Positions 1-12,045 of a stretch of DNA of 64,000 nucleotides are shown here, piece by piece (the first letter of the stretch is position 1; each line of letters opens with the position of its first letter). The position numbers and the translations under genes are program-made. This DNA comes from Metaphire vulgaris (lineage: Eukaryota; Annelida; Clitellata; Crassiclitellata; Megascolecidae): contig CM030872.1 of assembly GCA_018105865.1 (NCBI GenBank), positions 9,420,516-9,484,515 on the forward strand. The letters run 5' to 3'. The notes under the pieces are model-generated. The model was not told where the DNA came from and did not search any database. It saw only the letters and a program-made list of their open reading frames with translations.

Positions 1-941
1 ACAGACATATGCACAAACACACACACTGGACAGTAGAGATCCTATATAGCTGCACATTTCTGCCAGAAGATTAACAAAGAATAGATTGGTAGCACAATGT
101 GCTATATACGCTAGCACTTAATACAGGAAATATTATGGCAAATCATATGCATTAGAGATGCAGTAATGTATAGTGGTCAACAACAATGTCTCAGGTTCTA
201 ATTTTAGCAATGGCTATTGTAAAATGGTGCCTACACTATCAGAATCAGAACACTAAATATGCTAACTTTATAAATAAAGCAAACTATGTACAGCTGTGTG
301 AAAAAGTCCTGCATGTTTATAGGATTTTGGGATTTTTTTTTTATGAATATCTGAATAACCATTAATTATTTAGGATATGCAAATCTCAATATATTTCAAC
401 GGGTATTGATGTTTTTGGTAAAGAATTAGCTAATTATTGTGTGATTGCCTTATGGATCCTCACAACAAAATTTTTGTGAGGAGTGTGAAATGTGCAGGAC
501 TTTTTCACACAGCTGTAGTTCACAATTTCAAATAAATCCTTCAGACTATTCAGAAGAAGAAGAAACCTTTGCTAGGAATAAAATTTTATGTTTAAAAACT
601 TCTTGTAGCACTAACCAGAGGAATGCCTGGGGTATTTGGTACCTGTGGCAGGAGTCAGAGAAACTCAAATTAGTAGGTTAACAGATCATGGTTAACAAAA
701 TCAGGTCAACAAATCATGACATCTGACTGACGCAAGATTAAAACTACAAATTATATTTGTCCTGCTTTTACTGATGCGAACTGGTCTATGATGTGCCCCT
801 CAAAGTCAGTTTTCTCAGTTTCTTCTCTTACTATGCCGAGTAGAGAGCAAGATAAAAGAAATTTTTCGCCCCCCTTCAAGTGGCACCACAGGCATCTGCC
901 CCATCTGCCTGTCATACCCTAGGTATGCAACTGAGACTTAC
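1..941. other. Intronic or downstream sequence of the SNRK gene, no exon recognised
   Basis: AT-rich sequence in which I see no further SNRK exon on the minus strand. Roughly 690-830 is a dispersed repeat that recurs at about 42165-42230 (same orientation) and 53420-53530 (opposite orientation), recognised by shared blocks around 'aacaaatcatgaca' and 'gcatcagtaaaagca'. Nothing else is identifiable. Confidence 0.5.
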
Positions 942-1098
<157 letters not shown>

Positions 1099-1189
1099 TC
1101 AAATCCATTCTTCACTCTAGATCAAAGCAGCCAATCAAGTAATTTCACTAGCAATGCATGACAGAAGATGCGTATAGGAAGTTAAACGC

Positions 1190-1309
1190 TCTTTCCCTCT
1201 GACTGACCTCTGGAATGACCTGTGTCTTTTTGTGGATGGATCTGAAGTACCATCGATTGATACCATTGGGTGTTAGAACTGGTGCTGTAGAAGTGCATAA
1301 TTATTATTA

Positions 1310-1340
<31 letters not shown>
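1190..1340 (+). repeat. SINE-like fragment with (ATT)n tail
   Basis: The segment from 'ctgactgacctctggaatgacctg' to 'gctgtagaagtgcataatt' runs straight into (ATT)n. The same body with the same kind of tail recurs at 21058-21395, so the microsatellite is the expanded tail of a retroposon. Confidence 0.7.
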
Positions 1341-1551
1341 CTTTATTTCGTGACAAGCACAGCATCAAATAGAACAAAAAACAATAATAAACTAATAAAA
1401 CACACATTTTAAGTAGAACAAACAAACAAAACTCAAATACCTATTCAACTAACATAACATTCATTGCATCATATCCATAACCACACATTTACTATACAAT
1501 CAGAGAAAAACAGCGATTTCCCCTTAAACTTCAGTAAAAAGGATTGCTGCC

Positions 1552-1555
<4 letters not shown>

Positions 1556-1634
<79 letters not shown>

Positions 1635-1654
1635 TACTACTATTATTATTATTA
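1556..1654. repeat. (TTA)n microsatellite
   Basis: About 30 TTA units, with a few TAC substitutions near the right end. Confidence 0.95.
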
Positions 1655-3667
1655 AAAGCAGGTTAGAGTGATTATTGAATAGCCAGCTGTATTAAGGAAA
1701 ATTCTCAACTATTTTCCTTCAAATATATTTGCACAACAATAGTATACATGGGCAAAAGTAAGTAAGTGAGCAAAATCTAGTGAATTTCTAGAAAGTTTTT
1801 GAAAGTAGCACTCTAGTAGCTGCCACTTAGGCATTTAAAGTAAGGAGAAGACATGTAACAAGACAAGCACATAAGCTAGAGTCTTCATAAATGCTGAAAA
1901 TTAGATAATTCAAGTCTCAGAAATTTCTTAACAAATTCCTTCGAAATGTTATCAGATCACACATGTACACAATTTTATATATACATCAATTTTATACATA
2001 CATACATAATACATAGACAAGTACATATATATATATATATATATATATTACTAGGCAAAACATGTGAGAATAATAGCAAGGCAGGGAGTAAGTAACCAGC
2101 AGAGATCTCAGATCTGGAAAACACATACATATCTGTTCTATTGTTGCACCATAGTAATAACACCAGTGCTTCGAATCGAATTATATACACAGTACGGCAT
2201 ATCAAGATCATAAGCCACCTGAGGTGTTTGCACAAAATGCTGTTCCTAAACCCATTCCAGGCAAAAAAAGTGGAGTAAACACGAGACTAAATAAAGCCCC
2301 GGAGGATACTTAATGGAGCATGACGTCAGCAGTGCATCAGTGCATATCACTGAAGTTAAGCACGGTGACCTTGGCGGGCATGTGGGTGGGTGACCATTAT
2401 ACACAATCGAGCACTGTATGTGCATCTGTCTGTGTAACCTTTCGATAGCTGAAGGGCATCAGAGAGAGTATATAGGAAAATCTTACACAAGTAAGATGTC
2501 TTGTCTCAAATTCTCAGTGAAAGCTTTATATGAGCTACACTTCAACTATGTTCATTCATGCTTGAATTAATAATTTATCTCAAACAACTATTTAACTCTG
2601 AGTGTCTGTAGCTTGCATTGAAATATTAGCTTATTAGTTTATTATTAGTTTATTTTAATAGTTTATCCTATTTAGTTTTGTTCAGTTGACTTGTGTTGTT
2701 CTTTGTTTGTGTACTATTTGATGCTGTGCTTGTCAGGAATAACGATTATTAATATATTTTCTGTCAATATTATTTCTTTAATAAAGATGTGGTTATAGCA
2801 TGGTTATACTTACAAAAAAAACACCTTTGTTTCAGGAATATTAAACAGACATCAATTGAGGCATTTTGCCTAAAATGAAACTGAAACCAATGAATTAATA
2901 TGTCCTCTTAATTTATATCATAAGCACTTGTGATGCTCAAGGCTATAGATTAACCTCCTGTTAATCTAAACTACTTTGTTCTGTACCACATGATTTGAAC
3001 AGTTTTGTGCCTGTAATGTTAACAAGATTTGACTGTACCTTCTGCTACAATAGAATTACAGGCAAACAAATATAAATGAGCAATGCCACTTTAATAATCT
3101 AGAGTTACTCCCCACAGTATTTTGGGCAGATTTCCTCTGATAAGTCTCAAGCAAGTAGACAAACTCTATAGCAATGCATACCTTATACAACACCTCTCAA
3201 AAACATCTAACTCTTCCCATGTTAATGCTGGACAAACCCCTATTTTACAAATTCATACACAATTTCCAAACCAATCAAATGTCCCTTATTTAATGCTGTG
3301 CGAGACCAATCTCCCAACCCCACCAATGGCAGATACCATAGGCATTAGGAACCTCTTGTATCTAAAACTCAGGGCTGCCGCTCACTTGGCATTCCACTTG
3401 AAGAGATATAGGTCTTAAGAGAAAAAAACGAGCAGCGCTTTCAAAGACCAGACACCAAAAAACCAGGAATTTACTGTACTGCAGTCAAAGTAGACAGAAC
3501 CAGAGATAACAGATCCATGAGCTCCAGACCATGGCCATTATTGCTATGCAATCTAGAATCGGTCAACTTGTGTACCATATTAAAGTTCTGCACACAGTTA
3601 CTTTAGTATTTAATTCATACTTCAAATCATAAAGCGTGATGATGGTGATGATCAGGGCTTTGTTTCA

Positions 3668-3842
3668 GTGGGAAAGCACGGGAACGGCGTTCCCACACCT
3701 TTTTTACCAGATTGCATATATAATGATGGATATGTAATATTTAATGTGTTTGAGAACAAACAGGTCCGGCGTTACCACACCAGTTTTTGTTGAAGAGTAA
3801 AAAGGATGAGTTCCCAAACCTTATTTTCTAGAAAAAAGCACT
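3668..3842. mobile_element. MITE-like element with CAGTG...CACTG ends
   Basis: It begins CAGTGGGAAAGCACGGG and ends TTTCTAGAAAAAAGCACTG. Related pieces with the same 'aacggcgttcccacacc' block occur at about 49405-49680, and a reverse-oriented piece lies at 30820-30895. It is non-coding and immediately followed by a (GAT)n array. Confidence 0.55.
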
Positions 3843-3844
3843 GG

Positions 3845-3888
<44 letters not shown>

Positions 3889-3917
3889 GTGATGGTGGTG
3901 GTGGTGGTGATGGTGGC
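3841..3917. repeat. (GAT)n / (GGT)n microsatellite
   Basis: About 20 GAT triplets grading into GGT and GAT triplets. Confidence 0.9.
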
Positions 3918-4721
3918 AATGGCAATGATGAATGGTCTCAGGTTCAGCTATAACAATGTATTGCTATTTTATTTTGTCTAAATAATAAACTCATTTTATT
4001 CAACAGTGCATCCTTAGCACGATGGAAAAACAAAGACCAGTATAATATAAAGCAATCATTCAATGACACAACAAATGGAGTTAAGAGGACAAGGCCAACA
4101 CCTAAGATGTCAGTCAACATGAAAAACAGCAAGACAGAGATGACAAGGTAAAAGGAAACAGGATTCTCCACATGAAAGTTTTGTTTTCAAGCTGTCTGAT
4201 TCATGAGAAGACTCATGAAGGACTCATGAAGACAGTATTTAAACTCATGCGTGAAAAGGAAACTGGGAAACAGGACACAAACAAGACAATCATATCACGT
4301 TATCAGCATCAATCAAATGGTACCAAAAAGTTAGCTTCTGCTAGTGCATCAAGAAAAATAAACTGCTGTTAACTGAATTTCAAAGTTAAAAGGAGGACTG
4401 ATTCAAAGGCCTTGAACAAAACTATTTCTGAACACAAAAACAGATTTCAATGGGTCCTTTATAACATGCATTTTAAAATTAGATTTTTTGGGATAAATTC
4501 ATTATAAAAGTAAATCAAAAGAACAGGAATGCATTTTACACCAAAACCTATTTCTGTTCAGATGATCTGCAAGTCAAAGCAGTCTTCTTCCCAAATCAAA
4601 CAGTAATTTCAGCAAACAACTACTTAGGATGTAGACAACATCAAAGACACTATATGGCAAATGCACTATGGTCAACCAAGATGACCCTTTGGTCAAAATT
4701 ACCCTACCCCAACATAAGCAA

Positions 4722-4934
4722 ATTCATAACTTAATCCCCAGTCATTAGCATGGCCACAGAGGGACAAATGGGGGCAACTGCACCCCCAACCTGACCCCAG
4801 ACCACTTAACAGATTCATGCAAAACCGATGAGAAAGTTTTGTGTGGAGGGGTGTGTGGGTTGGGGGCAAGGAATCTGACATGCTAACCCCCTTTTGCCCC
4901 CCCCAAAAAAAAAATTCCTGGCGACGCCACTGTC
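4722..4934. mobile_element. MITE-like element with GACGCCACTG end
   Basis: It ends TCCTGGCGACGCCACTG and shares long blocks (for example 'ttttgcccc' and 'gaatctgacacgc' variants) with 48602-48796. It is non-coding. The left end is less clear than the right. Confidence 0.5.
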
Positions 4935-5189
4935 CCCCGTGACAACTCACGACAAGTGTTTCTTCTCAAATGCAGCATGCAACAAACTCCAATGCTCATT
5001 TATACTGCAGTGCAACCCAGCTCCATCAATTATTCTGACACGGCCATTACCTTTAGCCTTTATTCAATCTGTACCCATACCTCAAAGTGTTAAATGCGTG
5101 AAGCACCTACACCGCTATTCAGACACTGTCCACCATAGACTGTCACCCGTTTGCCTGGCCGGATACCCTGGGTTTGACCTGGATCTTTA

Positions 5190-5290
5190 ATTATTTGGAT
5201 TTTGGTGTGCCATCGGTTGATGCTCCTGTGCATTATGAAGTGGCGCTATAGAAGTTTAAGATTAGAGTAGATTAGATGAATGCCATAAAC
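5190..5290 (+). repeat. SINE 3' fragment ('gcgctatagaagtttaag')
   Basis: This segment is repeated in opposite orientation at 62960-63090 and, more diverged, at 53215-53340. All share a 'tatagcgc' block and an A/T-rich end, as expected for a dispersed SINE. Confidence 0.6.
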
Positions 5291-5699
5291 TTATTATTTC
5301 TTACAAGACTTTTAAAAATAGACTAAAAGATTAGATCAAAATTGAGATGAATGCATCAGTCAATCAATCTACAAACTTCTATGGCACAAAGTAAGTAAGA
5401 AACAAACAATTTCTCTAGTGCTGCCCGAAAGCTAGGCGTACTGCACCAGCTTATTCATGAGTGCTCACCACTATCATAACCATATCGAATCCAAATTAGA
5501 GTCAAGGGAAGGTTCAGTTAATGATGGGAAGCAGTCTAAGGGCAATAGGCCAAGACAAACTGGAATGTCTTAAGACTACATCTAAATAGATGCATAAATG
5601 ATAGTGGCCTTAAACACATGATAAATAAAATCCAGTTTTCAACATCCTTATCATTATAATAATAATAATAATAATAACTATTATTATTATTATTACAGA

Positions 5700-6060
5700 A
5701 GATAATAATTTGATAAGAAACAAAGTTTGATAAGAAACAAAGACATTAGACAACGTCTCAACCTAAAGGAAACAATTATCAACAAAATTAGAAGAAAAAA
5801 GACTCAACTGGTATGGACATGTCAACAGAATGGATGAAAAGAGATTACCATGCAAGGCACTTTACACTCAAATAGAAGGAAATACAGGAAGAGGAAGACC
5901 CTGGAAAAAAGTGGAAGGACAACCTCAGAGAAGATATGAAGATGAAAGGAATTTCAATCGTAGAAGGAAGACGATTAACGGAAGATAGAACTTCTTGGAA
6001 ACATTTTGTGTCTAGCTACTGCCGCTAAAGAGTTGGCAGTGAACAAAATGATGATGATGA
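5700..6060 (+). mobile_element. 3' end of a LINE (ORF2 C-terminus, decayed)
   Basis: On the plus strand the reading WYGHVNRMDEKRLPCKAL, then after a 1-nt slip KKWKDNLREDMK and RLTEDRTSW, matches the typical C-terminal tail of non-LTR retrotransposon ORF2 proteins (WYGHV, GRGRP, W..D, L..DR..W). It ends in a stop at about 6026 and passes into GAT/TTA repeats. Closely related copies lie at 39585-39800 and 37840-38060. Confidence 0.8.
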
Positions 6061-6069
6061 CTATTATTA

Positions 6070-6078
6070 ATACATTTA

Positions 6079-6124
<46 letters not shown>

Positions 6125-6131
6125 CATCATC

Positions 6132-6183
<52 letters not shown>

Positions 6184-6225
6184 CCATCATTATCATTATT
6201 ATTATTATTAGTAGTAGTAGTAGTA
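6070..6225. repeat. (ATT)n / (ATC)n compound microsatellite
   Basis: A TTA block, an ATC block and another TTA block follow the LINE tail directly and run to within about 10 nt of the SNRK exon 1 donor. Read on the minus strand, the intron therefore starts with a repeat array. Confidence 0.95.
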
Positions 6226-6238
6226 GTAGTATTCCCAC

Positions 6239-6857
6239 CAACAGCAGGAGCATCGTAAGAATCACCAAGAAGAATTTCCGGAGCCGAATAGGCGAGCGAA
6301 CCGCAAGAAGTGTCCAGCATCCGCCCAGGAACAAACTTATTACTGAATCCAAAGTCGGTCAGCTTCACGACCTTGACATTCTCGAAGAACACAACGTTCT
6401 CCGGTTTCAGGTCTCTGTGGACGACGTGCAGCCTGTGGCAGTAGCTGATCGCCTGAACGATCTGGGCGAAATAGCCCCGGGCCAAGTCCTCGCCGAGGCC
6501 CCGGTCGTGCTTCATGATGTAGTCGTACAGGTCCCCGCCGTCGCCCCATTCGAGGACCAGGTAGAGTTTCGTCTGCGTGTCGATGACCTCGTAAAGGCGG
6601 ACGACGTTCGGATGCTGGACCAGCTTCATGCAGCGGACCTCCTGGAACAGATGGGCCCTCGAAATCTCGTCGAGCTTCGTCTTGTCGATGACCTTGACGG
6701 CCACCTTCTCGCCGGTGAAGACGTGACGGGCGAGCTTCACGACGGCGTAGTGGCCCTTCCCGATCGTTTCGCCGAGGTCGTACAGCCCGGCGATCGTGCC
6801 TCCTTCGTACCCTGTCTGTCCGGGTGCGCCCCTCTCCACCCCGCGCCTGGCGTTCAT
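6239..6857 (-). CDS. SNRK: SNRK-type protein kinase, coding exon 1
   Basis: This exon encodes the N-terminal 206 residues of a Ser/Thr kinase of the AMPK-related SNRK group, which LKB1 activates in vertebrates. Visible are the glycine loop (IGKGHYAVV, residues 32-40), catalytic Lys (VAVK, K55), helix-C Glu (E73), HRDLKPEN (147-154), DFG (168-170) and APE (192-194). The activation-loop block [12 protein letters not shown] carries the LKB1-site Thr at about 183. Near-identical stretches to vertebrate SNRK ([34 protein letters not shown]) make the assignment secure. ATG at 6857 is the first in frame and sits in GC-rich sequence. The donor after GCTGTTG (GTGGGA) splits an Asp codon completed at 1085. 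Codon use is markedly GC-rich compared with the surrounding DNA. Confidence 0.95.
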
Positions 6858-7060
6858 CGTTCCCTAGACGCCCCTATCGACGCCGCTGCCCGGCAGCGTT
6901 CGTGCCCGTCGGCGCCGGTCGATCGTCGATCGGCTGTCAACGATTTATTCCGGGTTTTAGAATCCGCTTTTCGCTCTCAACACGGCAGCGACTTCTTCGT
7001 CGTCGCCATTTTGTATTAAAGTTCCCGTCACGTGACAAAAACAATGCGTCCCGTTGGCCG
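6858..7060 (-). promoter_or_regulatory. CpG-rich 5' UTR/promoter area of SNRK
   Basis: GC- and CpG-rich sequence with repeated 'cgatcg' and 'gccg' blocks lies immediately upstream of the SNRK start, in an otherwise AT-rich locus. It looks like a CpG-island promoter and 5' UTR; no TATA box is evident. The assignment rests on composition and position only. Confidence 0.45.
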
Positions 7061-9073
7061 AAGCAAATGCAGGACCTGCCCTCTGACCTTTGGCTTTCAC
7101 TAAGACTAAGTAAAAAAATCTCGCGAAATTATTTACCTTCCAGTTTATTTTCGCAGTAGTTGCTCATTCTTAGGTGCTTAGTCTAAATTTGGAGTAGCTG
7201 TATGAAAAAGGTCGGATCAGTCAGGCAGGGTCATTTTATCCAAAGAGTGAGTGGTGCCACCATCCCTATCCGATCCAATGAACTTCTATAGCACTACTTC
7301 AAAATGATGCCAAACTTGCAGCCAAAGCCTCCTAAACCACTTGGAATCACGCTAACATTATTGTGGCGTAGGCCTACAGTAGGCCACGCAATGATCATCT
7401 ATTTGTATCTGGTATAATCTCTAAAAGTATGGACAGCTGGCGCTGGCCTATATGCTTTTAGCACTTTAATTTGGGCCTATAGTTAAGCCTATATCGAGTG
7501 ACCAAGACTTCTCCAAAAGCTGCAATACAATTAAGTATAGACCCTACAGATTCTTCCACAATTGCCTCCCCCGAAAAATTTCTTATCGGATTTGCCTCCC
7601 CTCAGAAAATTTCTTTTATCGGAGCCCCTTTGACATTGCAAAATCCCAAGAAAATGTTTGGCGCCATTCCCCATCAGACAAACTTTGGGCAAAACAGAAT
7701 AAACACTGATGGTCGCGGTTACGCCACATAGATTTTTCCAGGACGGGCAAAACACACTTTAATAACACAATGGTCACAGTTAATATATTAGCAACGTTTT
7801 CAAATTTCAATGTGAAATGTTGGTATTTGCATTGCCAAGGGGGCAAGTGTCGCTCTTGCCCTAATGTGCGGGCGCCCAGTGATCGACTCCCATGCCCACG
7901 ACTGATCCCAGCCTAAATAGGAGGCGCGACTCCCGCGCCCCTCGTGGTTCCGTCCCCGCTAGTCACAGGAAGCTGGTCCCCTATTCGGGGTAGACTTTTA
8001 TCAGATTCGTGAAAAACAATTGAATTTTTTTATCTAAGAGTCATAGACGCAAATTTCTATTAGGCCTCTAGGCTCGAGTCCCACCCGCTCTTTTTGAGGC
8101 CCAACGCAAGAGAAATCCTACTAAAACCACTTAAAATTCTGTTAGGGCCTATTAGGCTATAAGTAGGCCCCTATAGGCCTATTATTATAAGATTAATTTT
8201 ATTTAATTGCATAAATAGATGCACCCCGAGTCTCCGACACAAATTGGCCCCACTTTTGGTTTGGAAACAGATCAACCACAATGCTATTTAAAAATAGCCT
8301 AATCAAGCAGGACCAGGCTCAGACTACCCCTTTACCAAATTGCAGATTTGCACGATTTGCTCCATTTGGGCCTGGTTGGCCCGGACCTGCGGTCTTGATG
8401 TCAAAAATTCAGAAGAAAGTGTCCCCAACTTTTTCCAAACCGTTGTTGTCAATATATTCTGTGTCAGGTCGAAATGTCTGGCCCCATTTGAAACGACAAA
8501 AAAGTCTTTGAAAAGCCACTGTCTGCCAAATGCATAAAAAATCAATCGAGATAAAATCTATAGATTTTGCTTAGTTTTTAGCCCAAAAATACTATAAAAT
8601 TGATACCATCTACTGTCTACATAGGCAATAGGTATTCAGAGGCGGCGCTGGGTTTTGTTGGCTGGGTGGGTCTAATGTAGGCCTAATCTACACAACCAGG
8701 ACCAGGCTCAGACTACCCCTCCCCCCATCACCCCACCCCAAATCATAATTTCTCTGCAGATTTGCACGATTTGTTCGGGTGTCCCTGCCCGAGACTGGGT
8801 GGGTCCGGACCCGGGAACCAACCCCTAGCGCCGCCCCTTTAGGGATTACGAATGGGAGAGAGAGGTGGGTTAAAGGGGAAGAGAGGGAGAGAGAGGGGGC
8901 AGGCAGACAGACAGAGACATGGAAATCTTGATTACCAAAAATCTACAGTGAAATCTAGTTATGAAAATATCAAAGGTATGCTTATAGGCCTAATTAAACT
9001 TTGACGAACCGACAAAGGCCTAGCTTTGATATTTTAATAACTATAGAGAGTGTCACTGATATTCGATTAGGCC

Positions 9074-9154
<81 letters not shown>

Positions 9155-9158
9155 TACA

Positions 9159-9189
<31 letters not shown>

Positions 9190-9210
9190 GACTACTACTA
9201 CTACTATTAT
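9074..9210. repeat. (TTA)n then (CTA)n microsatellite
   Basis: About 27 TTA triplets are followed by about 15 ACT/CTA triplets. Confidence 0.95.
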
Positions 9211-10084
9211 GCAGAATACAAATTCGAAAGATTTCGAAAAAGCTTAAGCTTCAAGACTTAAGCTCCTTCATCTCTATAAGTAACAAAGAGATCTAGTAGG
9301 CTATCTGTTCGAACTATAGGGCCTAATAAAATAATTACAAAGCTTAAAGTTGTTCAGGAGGGTTTGCGGCCGCCCTGTGTGAGAACCACTAGGCTTCCAA
9401 TCAAGCATCCTATATTAAATGTTCATTCATATGCATATAAGTGTTTGCACTTTCAATTCTCTTCAGTGCAGTGTCCTGCCAACGGAATGGAGCTGGTAAT
9501 GATGGACTTGGTCGCCATAGGAATGGACCGTGCTAAGGCATGCTCCAGGCTTTGGGGCCCAGTGGGCCACGGGTCGCTACGGCTTAGGCTCCGTTGCTGC
9601 CTTGAGGCACAAACGCAGCGCGGCTCTAGCGGATAACAAAGTCCGACTACGGTGACACACACACATAAGCCGGACCGCTACACCGTCCACGGCGGAAAGC
9701 GTTTAGAAGACACTTAATCGCCTACGCACATCGATGTTTGTGTGCGTTTCCATAATGGATCGTTCACAAACATAATAAGCATAACAGCCTCTCGACTTCG
9801 TATCAAGTGTCTGCAAGGGTTTTCAGCTGTATACAGATATTTTCTCGAACACTTATGAACGGGCTCTTACAAAATCGACAGCCGATAATCGACTAAGTTA
9901 TTCGTGGTTTCGACACCTGGTAAGTTTGTGTTTTTTACACGTGAGGATCAACATGGATTGCATACCGTGTTGATTGTATGACGTAAAATATTCAACTAAT
10001 AGACAACTCATGCGATTTGAGCCAATCTGATTTTATCAGGGCATATTGGCATCTCTATACCTATAGGCTTACCCACCTAGTAAC

Positions 10085-10330
10085 TGAATCGCACAGGTGG
10101 AATAGAATCATAGTTTAGAGCAGTGATGGAGGGATATGTACACCAGGAAAGAGACAAAACGAAGACCAAGGAGGATGCTATTGGCCTGGATGATGAAAAC
10201 AGATGAACAGCAAAACCTATGCGGAAATCTAAGAAGGGGCAAGGCACAGAGAGAGGAATGGAAACAATGCAGCCCTGAACCATGAAGACAAGAACTTGAC
10301 GGTGAAGAAGTCTGTCTAGATGGTGGCGGT
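10085..10330 (+). mobile_element. LINE 3' end, second family (decayed)
   Basis: A plus-strand reading with the pattern MLLAWMMKTD...REEWKQCSPEP resembles the C-terminus of a non-LTR ORF2. It matches the minus-strand copy at 43635-43905 closely (same MMKTD and REEWKQCSPEP blocks). It runs into a long (GAT)n array, so the microsatellite is its tail. Confidence 0.75.
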
Positions 10331-10378
10331 GATGATGATGATGATGATTATGAAAAAGAAGAGGAAGAAGAGAAGATA

Positions 10379-10437
<59 letters not shown>

Positions 10438-10475
10438 GAAGAAGAAGAAGAGGAAGAAGAAGAGGAAGAAGAGAA

Positions 10476-10554
<79 letters not shown>

Positions 10555-10556
10555 TG
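10330..10556. repeat. (GAT)n / (GAA)n array
   Basis: Two GAT blocks are separated by a GAA/GAG block, then GTGGATGAT. It is the expanded tail of the LINE fragment at its left. Confidence 0.95.
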
Positions 10557-10601
10557 GATGATGCAGTGGTTCTCACGCAGGGCAAACCCTCCTGAATCAC
10601 T

Positions 10602-10681
10602 TTAACCCCTTTACTGGGGACCCCGGATATATCCGTCCATTTTACATTGAGTTACAGTTAAATACACAGTTAAGAGGTTAA
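10602..10681. mobile_element. 80-bp palindromic MITE bounded by TTAA (copy 1)
   Basis: TTAACCCCTTTACTGGGG at the left and a degraded mirror (CACAGTTAAGAGGTTAA) at the right bound a core containing GGATATATCCGTCCATTTTA. Sister copies are at 27681, 35503, 43910, 44850 and 49039. The TTAA flanks and C-rich ends suggest a piggyBac-type target. It ends 110 bp upstream of the start codon at 10792. Confidence 0.8.
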
Positions 10682-10791
10682 ACCTTGTTTTCGTTGATCC
10701 TACAGATCCGCTGCATGTAAATCTTCTGATATTGAAAAGAAACTGCAGCAAGACACGCGCAGCTGGCCGAAGGCAGAGATCTGACCGCAGA

Positions 10792-10933
10792 ATGTTCATC
10801 AAGGTAAAATACGGAGACGACGAGACGCTGCTATGCAATCCCAGCTGCGCCGCCGTCAACCTTCTGTGGAGCATCAAACGGAGAACTGGATACGAAGACA
10901 AAACCATCGTTTTGGATCTTTCCGACGAGAAAG
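10792..10933 (+). CDS. C22orf15/CXorf65-family protein, exon 1
   Basis: Exon 1 of a small two-exon gene. The start MFIKVKYGDDE and the block LDLSDEKG match the N-terminus of the human C22orf15 and CXorf65 proteins (MFI.V, a Cys-rich strand, then a .DE.G turn), a ubiquitin-like-looking region of unknown function. An in-frame ATG 60 nt upstream (10732) exists, but the family starts at MFIK and the bases before 10792 end in CAG, so either a 5' UTR or an upstream non-coding exon is possible. The donor is AAAG|GTCAGC, phase 1. Confidence 0.85.
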
Positions 10934-11337
10934 GTCAGCTGCATACTACAGTAGGCCTAGAGCTTCGTTATAACGTACTTAGCGGGTCTGGGTTTTTTTT
11001 TTTTTTTTGGGAGAATTTTGAGTTTTTTTTTGGGTCTTCCTCCTAACAGGCCTGTATAGAAGAACACTGCCCCAACACCTCCACCCCATTTCAGCTATGG
11101 GATGACCTTTTTTGCTTGTCAGACTTTTTTGGCAGGGGACCCAAGAATTTCCCGACACCGCCCCCCCCCCCCCAATTGATAATGCTAGAAATAATCCTGG
11201 CTATCAACATATCAATTTACCAAATGGCCAACGAAATGATGCACCCCTGCTAAAAATTCGTTCCGACGGGACTCGGGGCTATACAAATTATGCTCTCGCG
11301 TTTGAATAAAATCACATTTTTGTGACTGTCTGTCGAG
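10934..11337 (+). other. Intron of the C22orf15/CXorf65-like gene
   Basis: A 404-bp intron (GTCAGC...CGAG). It includes poly-T runs and a fragment ('ttgcttgtcagacttttttggcag', 'cctagaaataa' type) of the dispersed element also seen at 17930-18010 and 51120-51210. Confidence 0.75.
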
Positions 11338-11729
11338 GACTCGTCCAAGAACTCGAAACCCGACAGAACGACCGCGCGTCGAGCATCCTCACTTCCGACA
11401 ACCGGACCTACATCCTGGTCAAGAAGCAGGTCCTGTCCACCTCCTCTTCGGCCGACGACACCGACTCCCTGACCGGCGCCGACTATCACCTCCACGAAGG
11501 CGGCGTCGGCGGCGGCGATAAGGCGCCGCCGGTACAGTACGAGTACGTACCACTGCTGAACAACTGCGTCGACCTGTTCCCCGACTACAAGCTCCGGGTC
11601 CAGGCGAAGGAGGAGGAGGACGCCGGACTGCAGAAGCGACCTCAGCAGCGACCGACGCGGAGAAAGGCCGCCAGTCCGGCCGGGCTTAAGGCGACGAAGG
11701 CAAAGACTCTGACGAAAAGACGGAGCTGA
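11338..11729 (+). CDS. C22orf15/CXorf65-family protein, exon 2
   Basis: The acceptor TCGAG| at 11336-11337 completes the Gly codon, giving DEKG-LVQELETRQNDRASSIL, then TYILVKK and YEYVPLLNNCVDLFPDYKLRVQ in pieces; the order and spacing fit the human family members (YVLV..., Y..LL.N...). The C-terminal third is basic (RPTRRKAASPAG, KTLTKRRS) and ends at TGA 11727-11729. Joined to exon 1 it makes 177 residues, a normal length for the family. No membrane segment or signal peptide is visible. The function is unknown. It is the only plus-strand gene in the window. The third base of codons is strongly G/C. Confidence 0.85.
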
Positions 11730-11781
11730 TCGACTATTTACATACTTACACGCAGGGCCGTTATTTCATTGTTTTCCGGGG

Positions 11782-12045
11782 CAGGCCTGAGGAGAGGGGG
11801 TGCAACCGGTACATTGTACCGGGGCCCATGGAGTTTTCAGGGGCCCAGATCCGGTGACGATAAGGTTTTTTTCTTGTCACGGTGTTTTTTTTATAGAATT
11901 GACAACGTTTTTTTGCTTGTCAGGCTGTTTTTGGAGAGTTGATAACGTTTTTTTGCTTGTCAGGTTTTTCGGAGACTTGATAAATTTTTCTTAAGGGCCC
12001 GCAAATTTTTTGTTCCGGAGCCCGGAATTTCTCTCGGCGGCCCTG
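11782..12045. mobile_element. hAT-like MITE (CAGGCCTGAGG...GGCGGCCCTG)
   Basis: Shares its ends and the 'ttgtaccggggcccatgg' and 'ttctctcggcggccctg' blocks with the MITE at 21149-21367, where an 8-bp target duplication is visible. Internally it has three repeats of a 'tttttgcttgtcagg' block. No clear TSD here. Confidence 0.65.

Larger units (their letters stand above)
7061..10600. other. Intergenic spacer with repeats
   Basis: No gene recognised. It contains several TAGGCCTA-rich stretches (7365-7480, 8055-8190, 8675-8695), a pyrimidine/purine-rich repeat at 8700-8905, a (TTA)n/(CTA)n array at 9074-9210, a SINE end at 9355-9400, a GC-richer stretch at 9460-9650 without convincing coding, and a LINE tail at 10085-10330 followed by (GAT)n. 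7317-7375 resembles the 'cctcctaaaccactt' SINE 3' end seen at 38112. Confidence 0.6.

Noticed and set aside
445..681. Short open frame at the left edge
   Set aside because: AT-rich, no features, and opposite the direction of the SNRK gene.
6012..6230. Continuation of the SNRK reading frame into Asn/Asp/Thr repeats
   Set aside because: The kinase exon has a GT donor at 6237-6238 and the next kinase residues are at 1085; the repeat peptide is translated microsatellite.
6006..7019. Long plus-strand open frame opposite the SNRK exon
   Set aside because: Shadow of the GC-rich kinase codons; no protein features.
9460..9650. GC-richer open stretch with 'MELVMMDLVAIGMDRAKAC'-like reading
   Set aside because: Faintly recalls a LINE tail or a 5' exon, but no clear motif, splice site or match to other copies supports either.
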